Below, piece after piece: positions 32,550 to 43,077 of a stretch of 64,000 nt of DNA (within the stretch, counting starts at the first letter, position 1; every line of letters starts with the position of its first letter). The stretch comes from Micropterix aruncella. Its lineage: Eukaryota; Arthropoda; Insecta; Lepidoptera; Micropterigidae. A program made the translations under genes and the position numbers. The DNA is taken from the NCBI GenBank assembly GCA_944548615.1, contig OX155964.1:11996925-12060924 (forward strand), in the 5' to 3' direction. A model generated the notes under the pieces. It saw only the letters and a program-made list of their open reading frames with translations. It did not search any database and had not been told where the DNA came from.

Positions 32550-32890
32550 CCAGCAGCGTGGAGGAACTCCAGCTCCTCATTGACAATGCTACAAGAGTAT
32601 GTGACGTATATGGGTTGAAGTTGAACACCACAAATACCAAGTATACGATAGTCACTAAAGTACCCGTAAACACACATACAGTTGCAGTTTATAGAATTCG
32701 ACTGCAGAAGACTGATGTCGAAGACATAGGCTGCTGCAATTTAAACCACAACTGGAAACGGAGCAATGAGATAAAAAACCGCATTGAAAAATCTAGAAGT
32801 TATCTAGAGAAAATATCAACCTACACCTAAAGATAAAACTTCTAAGACGCTATATATTCTCAATATTATTAAATATATGTGCGAAACCTT
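32550..32890 (+). pseudogene. RTE-like LINE reverse transcriptase relic
   Basis: The frame from 32558 reads MEELQLLIDNATRVCDVYGL then LNTTNTKYTIVTK, the block after the catalytic YADD in RTE-like reverse transcriptases (EELQ.L.D.V...S...GL.LN..KTK.M). It continues with KRSNEIKNRIEKSRSYLEKI, the W..S.EI..RI..AR..F block, and after a frameshift with LKIKLLRRYIFSILLNIC, matching the LKTKIRLLRCYVFSVLLYGCE block. Stop and frameshift mutations show it is inactive. The catalytic block itself lies upstream and is not recognisable. Confidence 0.7.
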
Positions 32891-33574
32891 AGCCACTCTA
32901 ATGCCACCATTGCGTTGGCTAACTTAAACACAGTTTTCGATCCTAGAACTGAACATTATTTGAAATTTATGACATTTTGTCTTTTTTTTTAATTTTAGAT
33001 CAATTCGATAATAATAAACAATAACGAATGTCGATAAAAATAAACAAAAAATACAATTATGTAAACAGAATAAGAGGTTACGGTTATCAAAAGCGCGTCG
33101 GTAAATCAAGAGCGAAAATTTAGCCACTGAAACAGCGATCATTTCACGGATAACAAGCGGAAACCATAAAGTACACCTCGTTCCCAGCGGCCTTTGGCTG
33201 CATTCGGCTTTATAGCCGCTTTACGGTGTACATCGCTTGCTAATATTATTAATCCCCAGTTTGTTATTATACACATCAAAACCAGAGTTTGATCGTTCTT
33301 TATTAAAAATCTGTAGTTTTAGACTCCTTCGAAAGAGAAAAGATAGTTCGAGGTCGACGACATAATTCGAGACGAAATAATTTGAATATGATATCAACAA
33401 AATATAAAAAGTAGACTTGCGCAGTCAGATCCACGTATGTGTTTACAACTTGCAGATTATTGCGGCTCCCCTGTACAGCTTTGTAAGCTACGATAATTCT
33501 TAAAAGTCCTTCGAAGACTGTATAGGCATACTGTAAAAGACTTCGAAGACTGTATTCGTATTGGAATTGGCAGA
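32891..33574. other. AT-rich unassigned DNA
   Basis: It contains the 15-bp duplication CTTCGAAGACTGTAT at about 33512 and 33540. A loose hairpin-like region lies at 33170-33235. No gene seen. Confidence 0.45.
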
Positions 33575-33577
33575 AAT

Positions 33578-33608
<31 letters not shown>

Positions 33609-33610
33609 TC
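33575..33610. repeat. (TTTA)n microsatellite
   Basis: Uninterrupted TTTA units, possibly the tail of a minus-oriented LINE whose body would lie to the right. Confidence 0.7.
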
Positions 33611-34950
33611 CTATTTTTTATAGTTACATAGAAAGATTGCGTTCATTTTTTAACACATTTTAAAAGAATACATATGAAGAAAATCGCGAAAGGGCATTAA
33701 CTTGTCAGGATTACATCACCCCACTAGGTATACGCCTGTGTTGGGGTGATGGAGATGGTATAGCAATAAATCAACTAAGTCAAAATGAGTTGCCTTTACA
33801 GAAAATAAATATTTTGTCATAACTTCCAATAGATAAACAATACTTTTATAGTTGTTAAAATTTTATTTTTGACACGGCCGATCTGCCCTTGCTTATAAAG
33901 TCGAATTCGTTAGAACTACGCTATATACGAGTAGGTGCATATTTATTCTCGAATGTACATTGATGAAATGCCCGAAACTTATTTAACCACTTTTAATAAG
34001 TGCAAATGGCACATCTATTATAATAATGTGTGCAAAATTCAGTTACTTAAGTCAACGCCGGAGGTATTTGTTCCCCGCCAAGATTCTACAAGTTAAAATG
34101 AAATTTTCGATCATCCATATGTCTGCCGCATATGGCTTATATAAACATTGCCTTATATATGAGTTGTTTTAATGGCAGAAACTAAATCTCACCATTTGGC
34201 TCAACTTTACAGCTACAGTTAGAATGGATTTGAATAAGTTTTTTGCCTTGAATAGCTGATTTTTACCGGCTTTTGCCCTGAAAATACTTCTAAAAACAGA
34301 TTGCTTATACAAATCCCATAATGTATATTTTACTGTTTTATTACGAACTTTTGCAATAAGAAGATTGAGCGCTTAATTAAGAAAAGCCCTAAGAGTACAG
34401 GATCCTTTTTGTTTTCTGTTATCTTCTTTCTCGTTTTAAACGTTGAAAAAATAGCTAAAATTGCAAATTTGTGCCGGTTACGTAAGACGACGCTTAATAT
34501 GAGAAAATCTATTCCATAAAATCCACACAATTCCAATTAGCGTCAGTATACAGTTTTTTGTCAGCGTGAGACAGTTCCGGATGTCAACGATGACAGTATA
34601 TAATGAGTGAGGTTACACTGTGACTAATTAGGCAGTTATATGCACACACTAAAGATAACCGAAATTGTTGATTGTCTAGAAAGTTTTAGTATGATTTAAG
34701 TAGCAAGCCACCATTGTGTATTCTATCAACATCATTAGCACTACAACCCTTTGAGAGACTTGGCTTCGTCGAATGTTTTTCTATTCTATCCTATTGTTAG
34801 ATTTAGTTGTTTGCACAATCGATCGGTACATAGATAGGTTCATAGATCGGTACAGAGCATAAAATCACTGCATACCCATGCGCAAAACCTTGCTACATAT
34901 ACATTTTTAATTATAACTCGCCCATTCGCAGTCTCTTACTGCCATGCTGC
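33611..34950. other. AT-rich unassigned DNA
   Basis: Possible LINE 3' sequence immediately right of the TTTA run (CATCACCCCAC ... GTTGGGGTGATG hairpin at 33716-33751). The rest is unassigned. Confidence 0.4.
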
Positions 34951-35003
34951 TCTCTAGTAACTGCCTTTATACCGACCACAGCAATAAAGGCAGTTACTAG
35001 AGA
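34951..35003. other. Perfect 20-bp stem, 13-base loop
   Basis: TCTCTAGTAACTGCCTTTAT and ATAAAGGCAGTTACTAGAGA are exact complements. A perfect stem of this length is unexpected by chance in this window. It could be a palindromic mobile-element remnant or an RNA hairpin. Confidence 0.6.
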
Positions 35004-35126
35004 TGCCTGGTCAAGACTACGCATACATTTACACGTCACACATGCATGCACGCATACACATACATGCTCGCATGGTCCGTGTCACGCATCGGTCTACTGT
35101 GCCGCGCAACATAATGGTCGCAATGG

Positions 35127-35400
35127 CGCAAGATAATGGTATGGAGATGCTGACGCCACGCGTTCGATTATGAAGCAGTCTGATCATATGTTTCGAGTTC
35201 TTTATTGCATCCACTGTCTATTGATGCATTTTCAGATTTTCCAAAATACTGGGGTTACTACTTAAAATCACACCTTTCCTAGTACATAGGTAGGTCCGCC
35301 AGCGCCAGGTGTCCGGGAATCTTGCCTGCTGACTATGGCCGGCGTTCTATGGCCAAAATACTGTCTGATCTGAAAGTATTAGCTTTTCCAAAACTCTCTG
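35127..35400 (+). repeat. Direct repeat D, copy 1
   Basis: It shares TGGAGATGCTGACGCCACGC, GAAGCAGTCTGATCATATGT, TTCGAGTTCTTTATTGCATC and AAATACTGTCTGATCTGAAA with 36846-37040. Copy 1 is longer because of extra sequence near 35225 and 35300-35350. It lies immediately left of LTR debris. Confidence 0.65.
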
Positions 35401-35580
35401 CGCCGTATTCAATGTATGCGTCGTAAGACTAAGTCGCGGATTTCTCTACGGTGAACCGCAAAGGACACCAAAGGACACCATCGATAAACAACCACGCAAA
35501 TACATAAATTTTATTTATATACAACAAATACAATATATACATCAAATACAACAGCAATTATTTTATTTGACTTTAACATA
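35401..35580. other. Probable LTR-element leader (minus)
   Basis: AT-rich sequence downstream, on the minus strand, of the tRNA-Lys primer-binding site; in a retrotransposon this is the untranslated leader. No gag frame was recognised. Confidence 0.35.
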
Positions 35581-35598
35581 GCCCCACGTTGGGCGCCA
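35581..35598 (-). promoter_or_regulatory. Primer-binding site for tRNA-Lys(CUU)
   Basis: On the minus strand it reads TGGCGCCCAACGTGGGGC, complementary over 18 of 18 bases to the 3' end of insect tRNA-Lys(CUU) (GCCCCACGTTGGGCGCCA). It lies 2 bases after the inferred LTR terminus, as in Ty3/gypsy-like retrotransposons. Confidence 0.75.
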
Positions 35599-35600
35599 CT

Positions 35601-35860
35601 TGTGAGGCGCCCTTTTCTTCGGTCCTCCGCTTCGAATACGAGAGAAACAAAGGCGCTGAGCGACGCGGAATGAAACAATATCTGCATGCGTATGTCGTGT
35701 AAGTAATTGTTTCACTTTAGAATTGAGAACAGGGAAGCGCCACTCGTCTGTCTGAGAATGGACTCTCGGATTCCAATTGTTCCGCTCTGCAGACGAGGAT
35801 TCCTACAGAAGTACACACGTCTTTCGGTTTGGCTATTATCATGTTAAGCGGCTGTACACA
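35601..35860 (-). mobile_element. LTR of a gypsy-like retrotransposon (minus)
   Basis: The 260-bp segment starts TGTG and ends CACA and directly precedes the primer-binding site on the minus strand. The inner edge is well set by that site; the outer edge (35860) is set only by the TG...CA rule. No second LTR or pol sequence was found, so this is a fragment of an element. Confidence 0.55.
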
Positions 35861-36076
35861 TACGCGTTACTGATATGCTACTTTGTATCTTCAAACATAA
35901 TATAACAGGTAATAAATATCTAATATTATCTGTTATCCAAATTGTATGTATCTAGAACATACAATATATAATACCGACCACGTCCTCTATATGCGATTTA
36001 GGGATACTGTTGGACAAAAAACTTTGTTACGACAAATACTTTAAAGCAATCTTTACTAAAGGTATTGGTTAAATAG
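35861..36076. other. AT-rich unassigned DNA
   Basis: Short spacer between LTR debris and the family C repeat; nothing recognised. Confidence 0.5.
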
Positions 36077-36728
36077 CGTATTAGATTGCTCAATGTCATA
36101 CTACGATATCGCAACTAGGATTTTACTATGAAAGGCAACGTGTTGATGGCACTCGAAGTTCCAAAAAATGATTATTGTTCTGTTATTATGTTCAATATGG
36201 CGACGATTATGGTACAGCCTTATGGCAGCGCACTTTATATGGCGCTCTAAACACGCTTATTACGCTAAATAAAAATTATAATAAAATAAAAAACGGATTT
36301 TTAAACCATAGCTATAAATAGGATACATCGAGTTGAACGCGTGAAGTTTGTACAACCGAAGTTTCGGCGAAGTTGCAACCGCGATGTCCAGCGTAGACTG
36401 TCAATCTACCCTGAACACCGGCGGTTGCAACGTCGTAAATTCGTTTTATCCTATTTATAGTTCCAAATAACTGCTACAGTCTTCGATTTCACATAACTAT
36501 TACTATTTTAGTATTATTTACTTAAAAGATATCAGTTTTGAATTTGGTATACAGGTATAATGCCTAATAATATCGCACTTAATGTTCAGAAATGCTAATA
36601 GATGTCATTATAGGTATCTCTCCGTGTTATTATTCAGTCTATATAAATAATGCGATAGATTGCACTAATAATTGAATGTTATTTTCGTTATTATTGGTTA
36701 AATTACTGTATTCTTTTTATAATCAATC
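36077..36728 (+). repeat. Family C repeat, second copy
   Basis: It begins GCGTATTAGATTGCTCAATG and is collinear with 16185-17160 outside the insertions. It is intact where the other copy carries a 458-bp foldback, and is itself interrupted at about 36319-36472 by a family F retroposon. The right end (ATAATCAATCAACTAGGG) runs into a family A 5' end. Confidence 0.65.
36319..36472 (+). mobile_element. Family F retroposon inside family C
   Basis: It contains GCGTGAAGTTTGTACAACC, GTTTCGGCGAAGTTGCAACC and the 3' terminus TACAGTCTTCGATTT. As in the 24956 copy, its left part is inverted relative to the right part. Flanks CATAGCTATA and CATAACTATT look like a decayed target duplication at the point where family C is interrupted. 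Confidence 0.6.
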
Positions 36729-36842
36729 AACTAGGGCTGTGAACTACAACGGGCAAACCCGTCACCTTAGGAAGTTTTAACTATATTAGATCGTTCTGTC
36801 TTCCGTGAGGTGAGCGTAGAATACTTAGGACAAAAACAGTCC
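36728..36842 (+). repeat. Family A 5' fragment
   Basis: Starts CTAGGGCTGTGAACTACAAC and follows family A through GTGAGGTGAGCGTAGAA and GGACAAAAACAGTCC, then stops abruptly at a repeat D copy. Confidence 0.65.
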
Positions 36843-36845
36843 GTA

Positions 36846-37040
36846 CGCAATATAATGGCATGGAGATGCTGACGACACGCGTTCGATTATGAAGCAGTCT
36901 GATCATATGTTTCGAGTTCTTTATTGCATCAGTTTTTCCTAAGCAATTTGGGGGTACTAATTATAATCACAGTTTTCCTAGTACGCCAGCGCCAAAATAC
37001 TGTCTGATCTGAAAGCATCTGCTTATCCAAAACTCTTGCA
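36846..37040 (+). repeat. Direct repeat D, copy 2
   Basis: Counterpart of 35127-35400 in the same orientation, 1.7 kb away, with deletions. It begins exactly where the family A fragment ends. Confidence 0.6.
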
Positions 37041-38340
37041 CTTTTTGTCGCTGGCTCTTGAGTAGGTATGTTCACTTTACACCTTTTGGGAACTATGTTG
37101 CCGTTGGCAACCTAGAAACAGCTTTGCGCACGCATTCCCATAGTCAGCAAATAATCTATATAAAATACCAATAAACGGCAGCGGCCGTATCCGCGGAATC
37201 ATCAAAGCGATAGATTATAATCTTCCGACCATAGCGGCGTTACTATGACGAAGCGCAAGCCGCAGATTTCACGCAGAAAACATTCGCGCAGTTGAAATTG
37301 GACGCACGGGAGTCAGGACGGAAAAATGGACGGTAGGTTCACGTTTTATTAGAGCGAAGAACGTGGGAACACACTCGTTATATTCGCGGTTGTGGGAACA
37401 GTTGAGGGATTCATTTATTTTCCACCTGGCTTTCAGAGGAAGCGCGCATCCGGGTTAATCTCCTCAATTGAAACGTGTTACGAGCTGCTGGAAGTCGGCG
37501 ATAGTATTAGCCAACTTTTAACAATATTTGACCTTTTGTAAAATTAAATATTGAATTTACGCGTTTAGAGCCAGCCAAGCCACCAGCGCTATCTCTCGCA
37601 CACACCTTTTCTATTGTATGACCCCGATTCTCTCTCTGAAAGCAAGACTAGTCACTCTTGTCCCGGGTAAAGCCTCAACCACAGACCCGCGTTGCCGACC
37701 CATTTTTAAAACAGATATAAATACGTAATAATTATTGGATTGAAGCGTAAAAAATAATGCTTTAACCCGTCGAGCCTCAGAGGGAACCGATCGGACTAAA
37801 ACGTAAAAGCACAGTTGCGCCTCGTTGGGACCGATCGGACTCAGACGAATATTCTAGTATTCTAAAGTTCGTATTGTAGGTAGTAGTATTCTAAAGTTAG
37901 TATTCTAAAGTTCTGATATTCTAATATCAAATTTCATCGGGAACAAAACGACGTTTTTATTTTAATTATCCCAACAAGGGTTTGGGAGAAATTAATATTT
38001 TGGTCGGCCGCCATAATAAATCTAAAATTTCCATAATTATACATAGTCTTTCAAAGACATGCGCTCGTGAAATCTCGCGGCTCGGGGGGTTAATTCTTAT
38101 TTTACGTCTTCGATTATGCGTATGTCCAGGTTCTTTGTTCGGTCTTGTAATCTTGCATTCTCGGGAACTCATACTCATAACTCGCCGCAGAGCTCATCTT
38201 ATCTTGTTCCACAGTATGGATCAAGAATAAGCTTTTTAAATGCATTTTTCAAAATAGCTCTTTAACCATGAAAGGTACCTGGGTACAGACGCTACCAACT
38301 CTTTTATGTTTTTATCAGTAATTTCCGGTAGAGCGCACTG
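37041..38340. other. Unassigned DNA
   Basis: It contains two degenerate copies of a roughly 30-bp unit with GGRACCGATCGGACT near 37777 and 37828 and three copies of ATTCTAAAGTT near 37860-37915. No gene recognised. Confidence 0.4.
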
Positions 38341-38344
38341 CACT

Positions 38345-38400
38345 GCTGCCACCCTATATAAGTAACTTTGGTGGCAGTCAGTACCAGCGTGTGTCCAGGA
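38345..38400 (+). promoter_or_regulatory. Possible TATA/Inr core promoter in a hairpin
   Basis: A TATATAAG box starts at 38355 and an insect-type initiator TCAGT at 38378, slightly closer than the usual spacing of about 30. Both lie across an 8-bp hairpin (CTGCCACC ... GGTGGCAG). No downstream coding exon was recognised, so it could belong to a decayed LTR or be chance. Confidence 0.25.
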
Positions 38401-39959
38401 GAGTGCGGCTGTGTGTTTTGGTTGCTGTGCTATTACGTCATTGGCGTGAGGCTGTGTAAAAACCATGGTATCATTCCAGTGTTAAATGCATAGTAATTGG
38501 AGGGATAAAAACTTTAAATATCTATTAAAATCATTGTTTTTTCTTTTTCGTAATAAGGATTGTGATTTGAAATGGAAATTGAAAAATCGCCATTATTTTA
38601 TTACATCATTATAATATATAAATCCTTTCGTATATTTTAAATACATAAACCTACGATATAAATTGAAATATTTCTTCTATAAACAATATGTTTCTAAAAA
38701 TATTCCCAGGAAATTGAATGATAATCATTTCTTTGCACGGAGAATTTCTTGTGATGGCCTATTTAGGAAAATGGTAAGTGGTAACTCAAATGCGTTTATA
38801 GTCGAACAATGCACTTCAAGAGATGGTAATGCTGGCATCAGTCCTAATTCTCATATTACTATTCCGTCTGTTTGTTACTAAAGCAACTACCACTTTCTAT
38901 ATTAGTGCAAGCATCCTTTAGGATGACGAGAAAATTGCTGTGAACTTCGAGCTGAGCAAAAAGGAACCGCGAGAAGTCAGTATGATTTTGGAGAAGGAAG
39001 CTGAAGTCTTCTGGCTAGAAGAGTAGGTGGAGAAGAAGCTGTATGCGTTTTCGTCACTGTTGTGGCACTCACATCAGAGTTCTGACGTAAGATTGCATCT
39101 GTCATATATCTGTAAATATGAATCATTGATTGACTCACTGCGTCACTTACCTGATTTACAGACTATTTGACGACGCGACAGCCCTGTTATTATGATGCAA
39201 TTTCCGAAAGGGTCATCACAATTCCTCAGTAGTATCATATTACAGTGTAGCAGATTTCGCCTTCTAGGGAAAATCCGGCGCGTAGCCCTGTTTATCAAAC
39301 TCGTCTCGTGGGATGCAAATTTCTGACACATTGCGCCCAGACTCTCTGATTCTAATTTACGTTCCGCTATTGGCCCACGCGTTTGCGCACGCCATGAATG
39401 GGTTAACGATGTCATACCGATAAATAAGCAATGTTCCATTTCGTGGTTAAATTATTGCGACGATTCGACAATATAATAAATAATCGCTAGACAACGGAGA
39501 CAAACGCAGAGAAGACAAGGGGTGAGAAAAATTTAACTACCTCATTATTTATTTCATTTCATTTTAATAGTATTTGTTGTGGATAAACAGATAAACCTAT
39601 ATTTATTCAATATGTATTATAATAACAATAGATAGGTACATACTAGGGCCAATAATGCCATTAATATGTGCATGCATGAAAACTTGAAGAGAAAATAAAG
39701 CAACCTGACTTTATCAGTGTAGGATTTATGTATAAGCTACACAATCTATAGCTTAGGGCCCCCACTTTCTTGGGGGCCCCCAAAAAATGTCTGAGTGAGC
39801 AATTGTCATATATACTTAAAGATACTGCAGCAATAGCTGAAATAACTTAGGGCCTTATCAAGTCTAAATCCGGCGCTGGATTTTATACATAAACTAACTC
39901 ACTAAACGAGAAGCCAAACTAGTCTAGGATACCCTCAGAACCCTATTCAACTGTCTTCC
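38401..39959. other. Unassigned DNA with GGGCCCCC hairpin
   Basis: GGGCCCCCACTTT and CTTGGGGGCCCCC (39757-39782) form a strong short hairpin. The rest has no recognised gene. Confidence 0.45.
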
Positions 39960-40150
39960 GCAAATATGGTATCCTTCACGTGGGTATCGGGACACAGCAG
40001 TACACAAGAGAATGAAGAAGCAGATGGCTAGGAAATAGTCTCCGATTCCATGCCTGGGCCCAGAACTGGCCATAGGCATATCAGACCTTCCCTTAAAGCT
40101 GGCGATCAATGCCGGTAAGAGAAAAGAAAATCTACTGGAGGGACATGCCC
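39960..40150 (+). pseudogene. RNase H domain relic of a LINE
   Basis: The frame NMVSFTWVSGHSSTQENEEADG follows the last motif of retrotransposon RNase H domains (V.L.WVPGHSGI.GNE.AD), which carries the catalytic aspartate. PGH has become SGH and GN has become EN. A stop follows immediately, then HRHIRPSLKAGD in the same frame. Such a domain occurs in I/R1/some Jockey-group LINEs. It is separate from the C-terminal relic at 2.8 kb. Confidence 0.6.
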
Positions 40151-40639
40151 ACAATGAGCCAATATAGGGAGTAGGTGGGGAGTGGGGGGGTGGGTTACGT
40201 CACGGCGATCATTTTCACATCAGCGAAAATTTATAAATCTAGCTCAACACTCAGAGCAGCTACCGCACTGGTTTTGGTCTGAAAGTATAGCTTTCGAATA
40301 GGTATACGAGGTAAATTATATAAACTACAGCATTTCATCATTTTTTAGAGTGAAAATCTACTTATAGAAAAATAAATTAAAATAAGATAGAGAATGTCGG
40401 TTAACACACTAGCAAAGCCACCCTGAAATATAGAAGAGGAGTAGCATTGGAAAGAGCGGCCCAGCAAGTATCTAGGAGTTTACCATTTTTAACACGCTTT
40501 TATTAGGTCAACCTGTATGTAACTATGTAATGGAATCTAAGGTAACTAATTTAACCACCTTCCAAGGATCGTAGAGTCATGAAAATTGGCAGCTGTGTGT
40601 AGTTCTGATGACAATACAATAATATGGTACTGTCGAACT
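40151..40639. other. Unassigned DNA
   Basis: It starts with a G-rich stretch (40170-40192) and is otherwise AT-rich; nothing recognised. Confidence 0.45.
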
Positions 40640-40830
40640 GATCTGATGATTGAGTGGGAAGATATAAACTGAAACTTCATAATGGAACATCGTATCATAG
40701 CTGTGTTTGGACTTGTTAGAAAAGTCTTGGAATGAACTTTGACCACGATTAGGTTTCAAGGTCTGATGATGAAGCCGGAAGATAGGCACTGGCATTCCAT
40801 GATGGAATATCGTATCATAGCCACGGTCGC
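40640..40830. repeat. Two tandem units of about 120 bp
   Basis: GATCTGATGATTGAGTGGGA ... AATGGAACATCGTATCATAG is repeated as GGTCTGATGATGAAGCCGGA ... GATGGAATATCGTATCATAG about 120 bp later. The second unit is incomplete on the right. Confidence 0.65.
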
Positions 40831-42130
40831 GCCGGTCGTATCTTACATGCTACCGCAAAAGGGTATGATTGTGCCTAAAGGCGTGTTTTTAGTGTTTTTT
40901 TTAAACTATTTATTTATTATCAGCTGAGAGAGTCAACAGGGAATACCAAAATGCGAACGTCTGCGGTTTTGTCATCGACTGCGAAAGCTCATTGGCCGCA
41001 AACGTGGTGCCCGTAGCGCCTCACTCAGAGTCACACCCGATATCTTTTATGAATGAAATTATCCGTGACACATTAGATTGAGAACATATTTACACCAATT
41101 CGTCGACTGTGCATTCCAACATCCCAGTTTGAACCCGATCAAATTCATTTCAGCGGTCTTAAGTTATCAGATAATACACAGTCATATGCTTGTGGTTGAA
41201 TCCATTGCGCGATATACCAATTGGCAACAATAGCGGAACGAAAATAACATTGAAATAGTTTAACGCCCCAGAGAGAAACGAAAGTTGGACCGTATGCCAA
41301 AATTACGCCAGACGTCTCGTCGCGGGTACTTGACTTCACGCGTAAATTTTTACGATGTTAAATTGTCAATAAAAATAATAAAACGTTGGTTTATTTACAT
41401 AAATAATCATAATTATAAGAATCGTTATAAAAGAAGTAGATTAATTGTTGTAAAGTTAGTGATACTGAGAAATTTAATCGTGAATCTGGGACATTTATGT
41501 AGACCGGCCGACATTTATGTATTCGTTCGACTTATGAATATGGCAATTGTATCTAAACCACACGATGAATATTGTTTAGACTTCAGACTTAAATCGAGAT
41601 GAAGGTTTCAAACTTTCTTACAGTCAATGACTGAATGAAATGACATCAAAGAAATCATTACTTTTTTTAAACAAAATAATTTTTTTTGATTTGCCATCAT
41701 CAAAAATATTAGATATGGGACAATATAGTCCGTACCTTATCAAACCGTTTCAGCAGTGAATTCTATTCCAGCTAAAAGCGCACCACCTTGACACGCGGAC
41801 AATCCGTTTTGGTCTGTCTGGCCGAATGACTGCTGACTCATCCCGTTAACAGTCCGGTCTATTTGCGTTCTACCCCCAGCGAATTATTTGCAATTATAGT
41901 CAGCGCGCTTTTAGCGGAGGCGTCCCATGTCTGGAAATCATGGTTAGAGCTTCAAATATCGATTATTTCTGGTAAGATATAGAAGATTATTAAATAAAAC
42001 TTTAGTCATATAAAATTATTAGTCTACCAACCAACGAGGAGGGTAAGTATTTCGAATGCCCTAAAATTTTTTTCGAGATGAAGACGGAAATATCCATATT
42101 GAGCCCCCCTAAGACGATTAAGACTGTGAG
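40831..42130. other. Unassigned DNA with 11-bp inverted repeat
   Basis: GCTAAAAGCGC (41771-41781) and GCGCTTTTAGC (41905-41915) are exact inverted repeats and may mark a small MITE. The 105-codon frame at 41285-41602 has no family resemblance. Confidence 0.4.
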
Positions 42131-42664
42131 GGACCACCCCTCACTAGACTCCAGGTTGTGCGGTGTGAGGTGGTGGTGTCAACTTGCGGGTTATCTCCGT
42201 ATTAAAAGGCGATGTTGAGTGAATCAGAAGGTATTTATTGAATTGATTGAGAGTTCGATATTGCCAGTTGTAACGCTCTCCGAATAGGTAATATTGACGC
42301 GGATGAAGTGACTCGCGGAATCAATGAATTTACGAGGATGTGAGGATAAGGATTTTACTTGTGCTCCTAGTATCTCGTACTGGGCACTGCTCGAGTCTGT
42401 GGGGATGCAGACTGATGCTTCTCGATCAGAAAAGGGCGGAAAAGGAAACCAAGGAGCCGGACTCGTTGCGCGGCCTCGTGAGAGGGGTACCGAGTATGCT
42501 AGCAAACTTGGGGGAGGTGATCACTCGAGGAATGATACTTGGTTGCGTTTTCGCCGGTTTATATAGGCCGATATATGATGCAATCCAAAATATTCCGAGT
42601 AAAAGTATTGTTTCATCGTGCTGATTCATCGCCGCACGAGGTAGCAAAATAGCTGAATTTGTGT
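42131..42664 (-). mobile_element. Candidate solo LTR (minus)
   Basis: On the minus strand a TATA box GGCCTATATAAACC (42569-42556) is followed about 320 bp later by AATAAA (42239-42234), the spacing expected of an LTR promoter and poly(A) signal. The segment can be bounded by TGACAC at about 42664 and CTCACA at about 42131. No target duplication or second LTR was seen, so the limits are provisional. Overlapping open frames have no resemblance to known proteins. Confidence 0.35.
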
Positions 42665-43059
42665 CAGTGTATTTCACTGGAAATCAATGCATTTGTTGAT
42701 TGCATGTGACGGTACTTAAGGGCCGTTACAAGACCATTTCCAGATTTAAGTCTCTGCCAGTCCGTGTGTGTGTGTGTGTATTCCTTCTCGATAGCGCCCA
42801 AACGCTTAATTCCATTGAGCTGAAATTAGTATGCAGGCATCATTTGGTCATGGAAAGATTGTGTTTGAAATCGGTTCACCAGAGGAAAGAATTTTAATAG
42901 CGCCTCGTTGGCACACTAGTATTTTTAATTATGTTATGTCGATACTCAGCGCACTAGTCGTATGTCATCCTCAAAATATTGGACTTAGAGACTCGAAATT
43001 TGGTATACCGAATGGAAATTTGGGCCTTGATGGACCGAAATCAATTTTGGTTGGGATAC
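42665..43059. other. Unassigned DNA with (GT)8
   Basis: A GT dinucleotide run lies at 42763-42778. The sequence up to 43059 contains no recognised gene. Confidence 0.45.
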
Positions 43060-43077
43060 CTCACAAATAAGCTGCAA

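Noticed and set aside
33170..33235. Structured RNA candidate
   Set aside because: The complementary parts (GTACACC, GGTGTAC) are short and the intervening pairing is poor.
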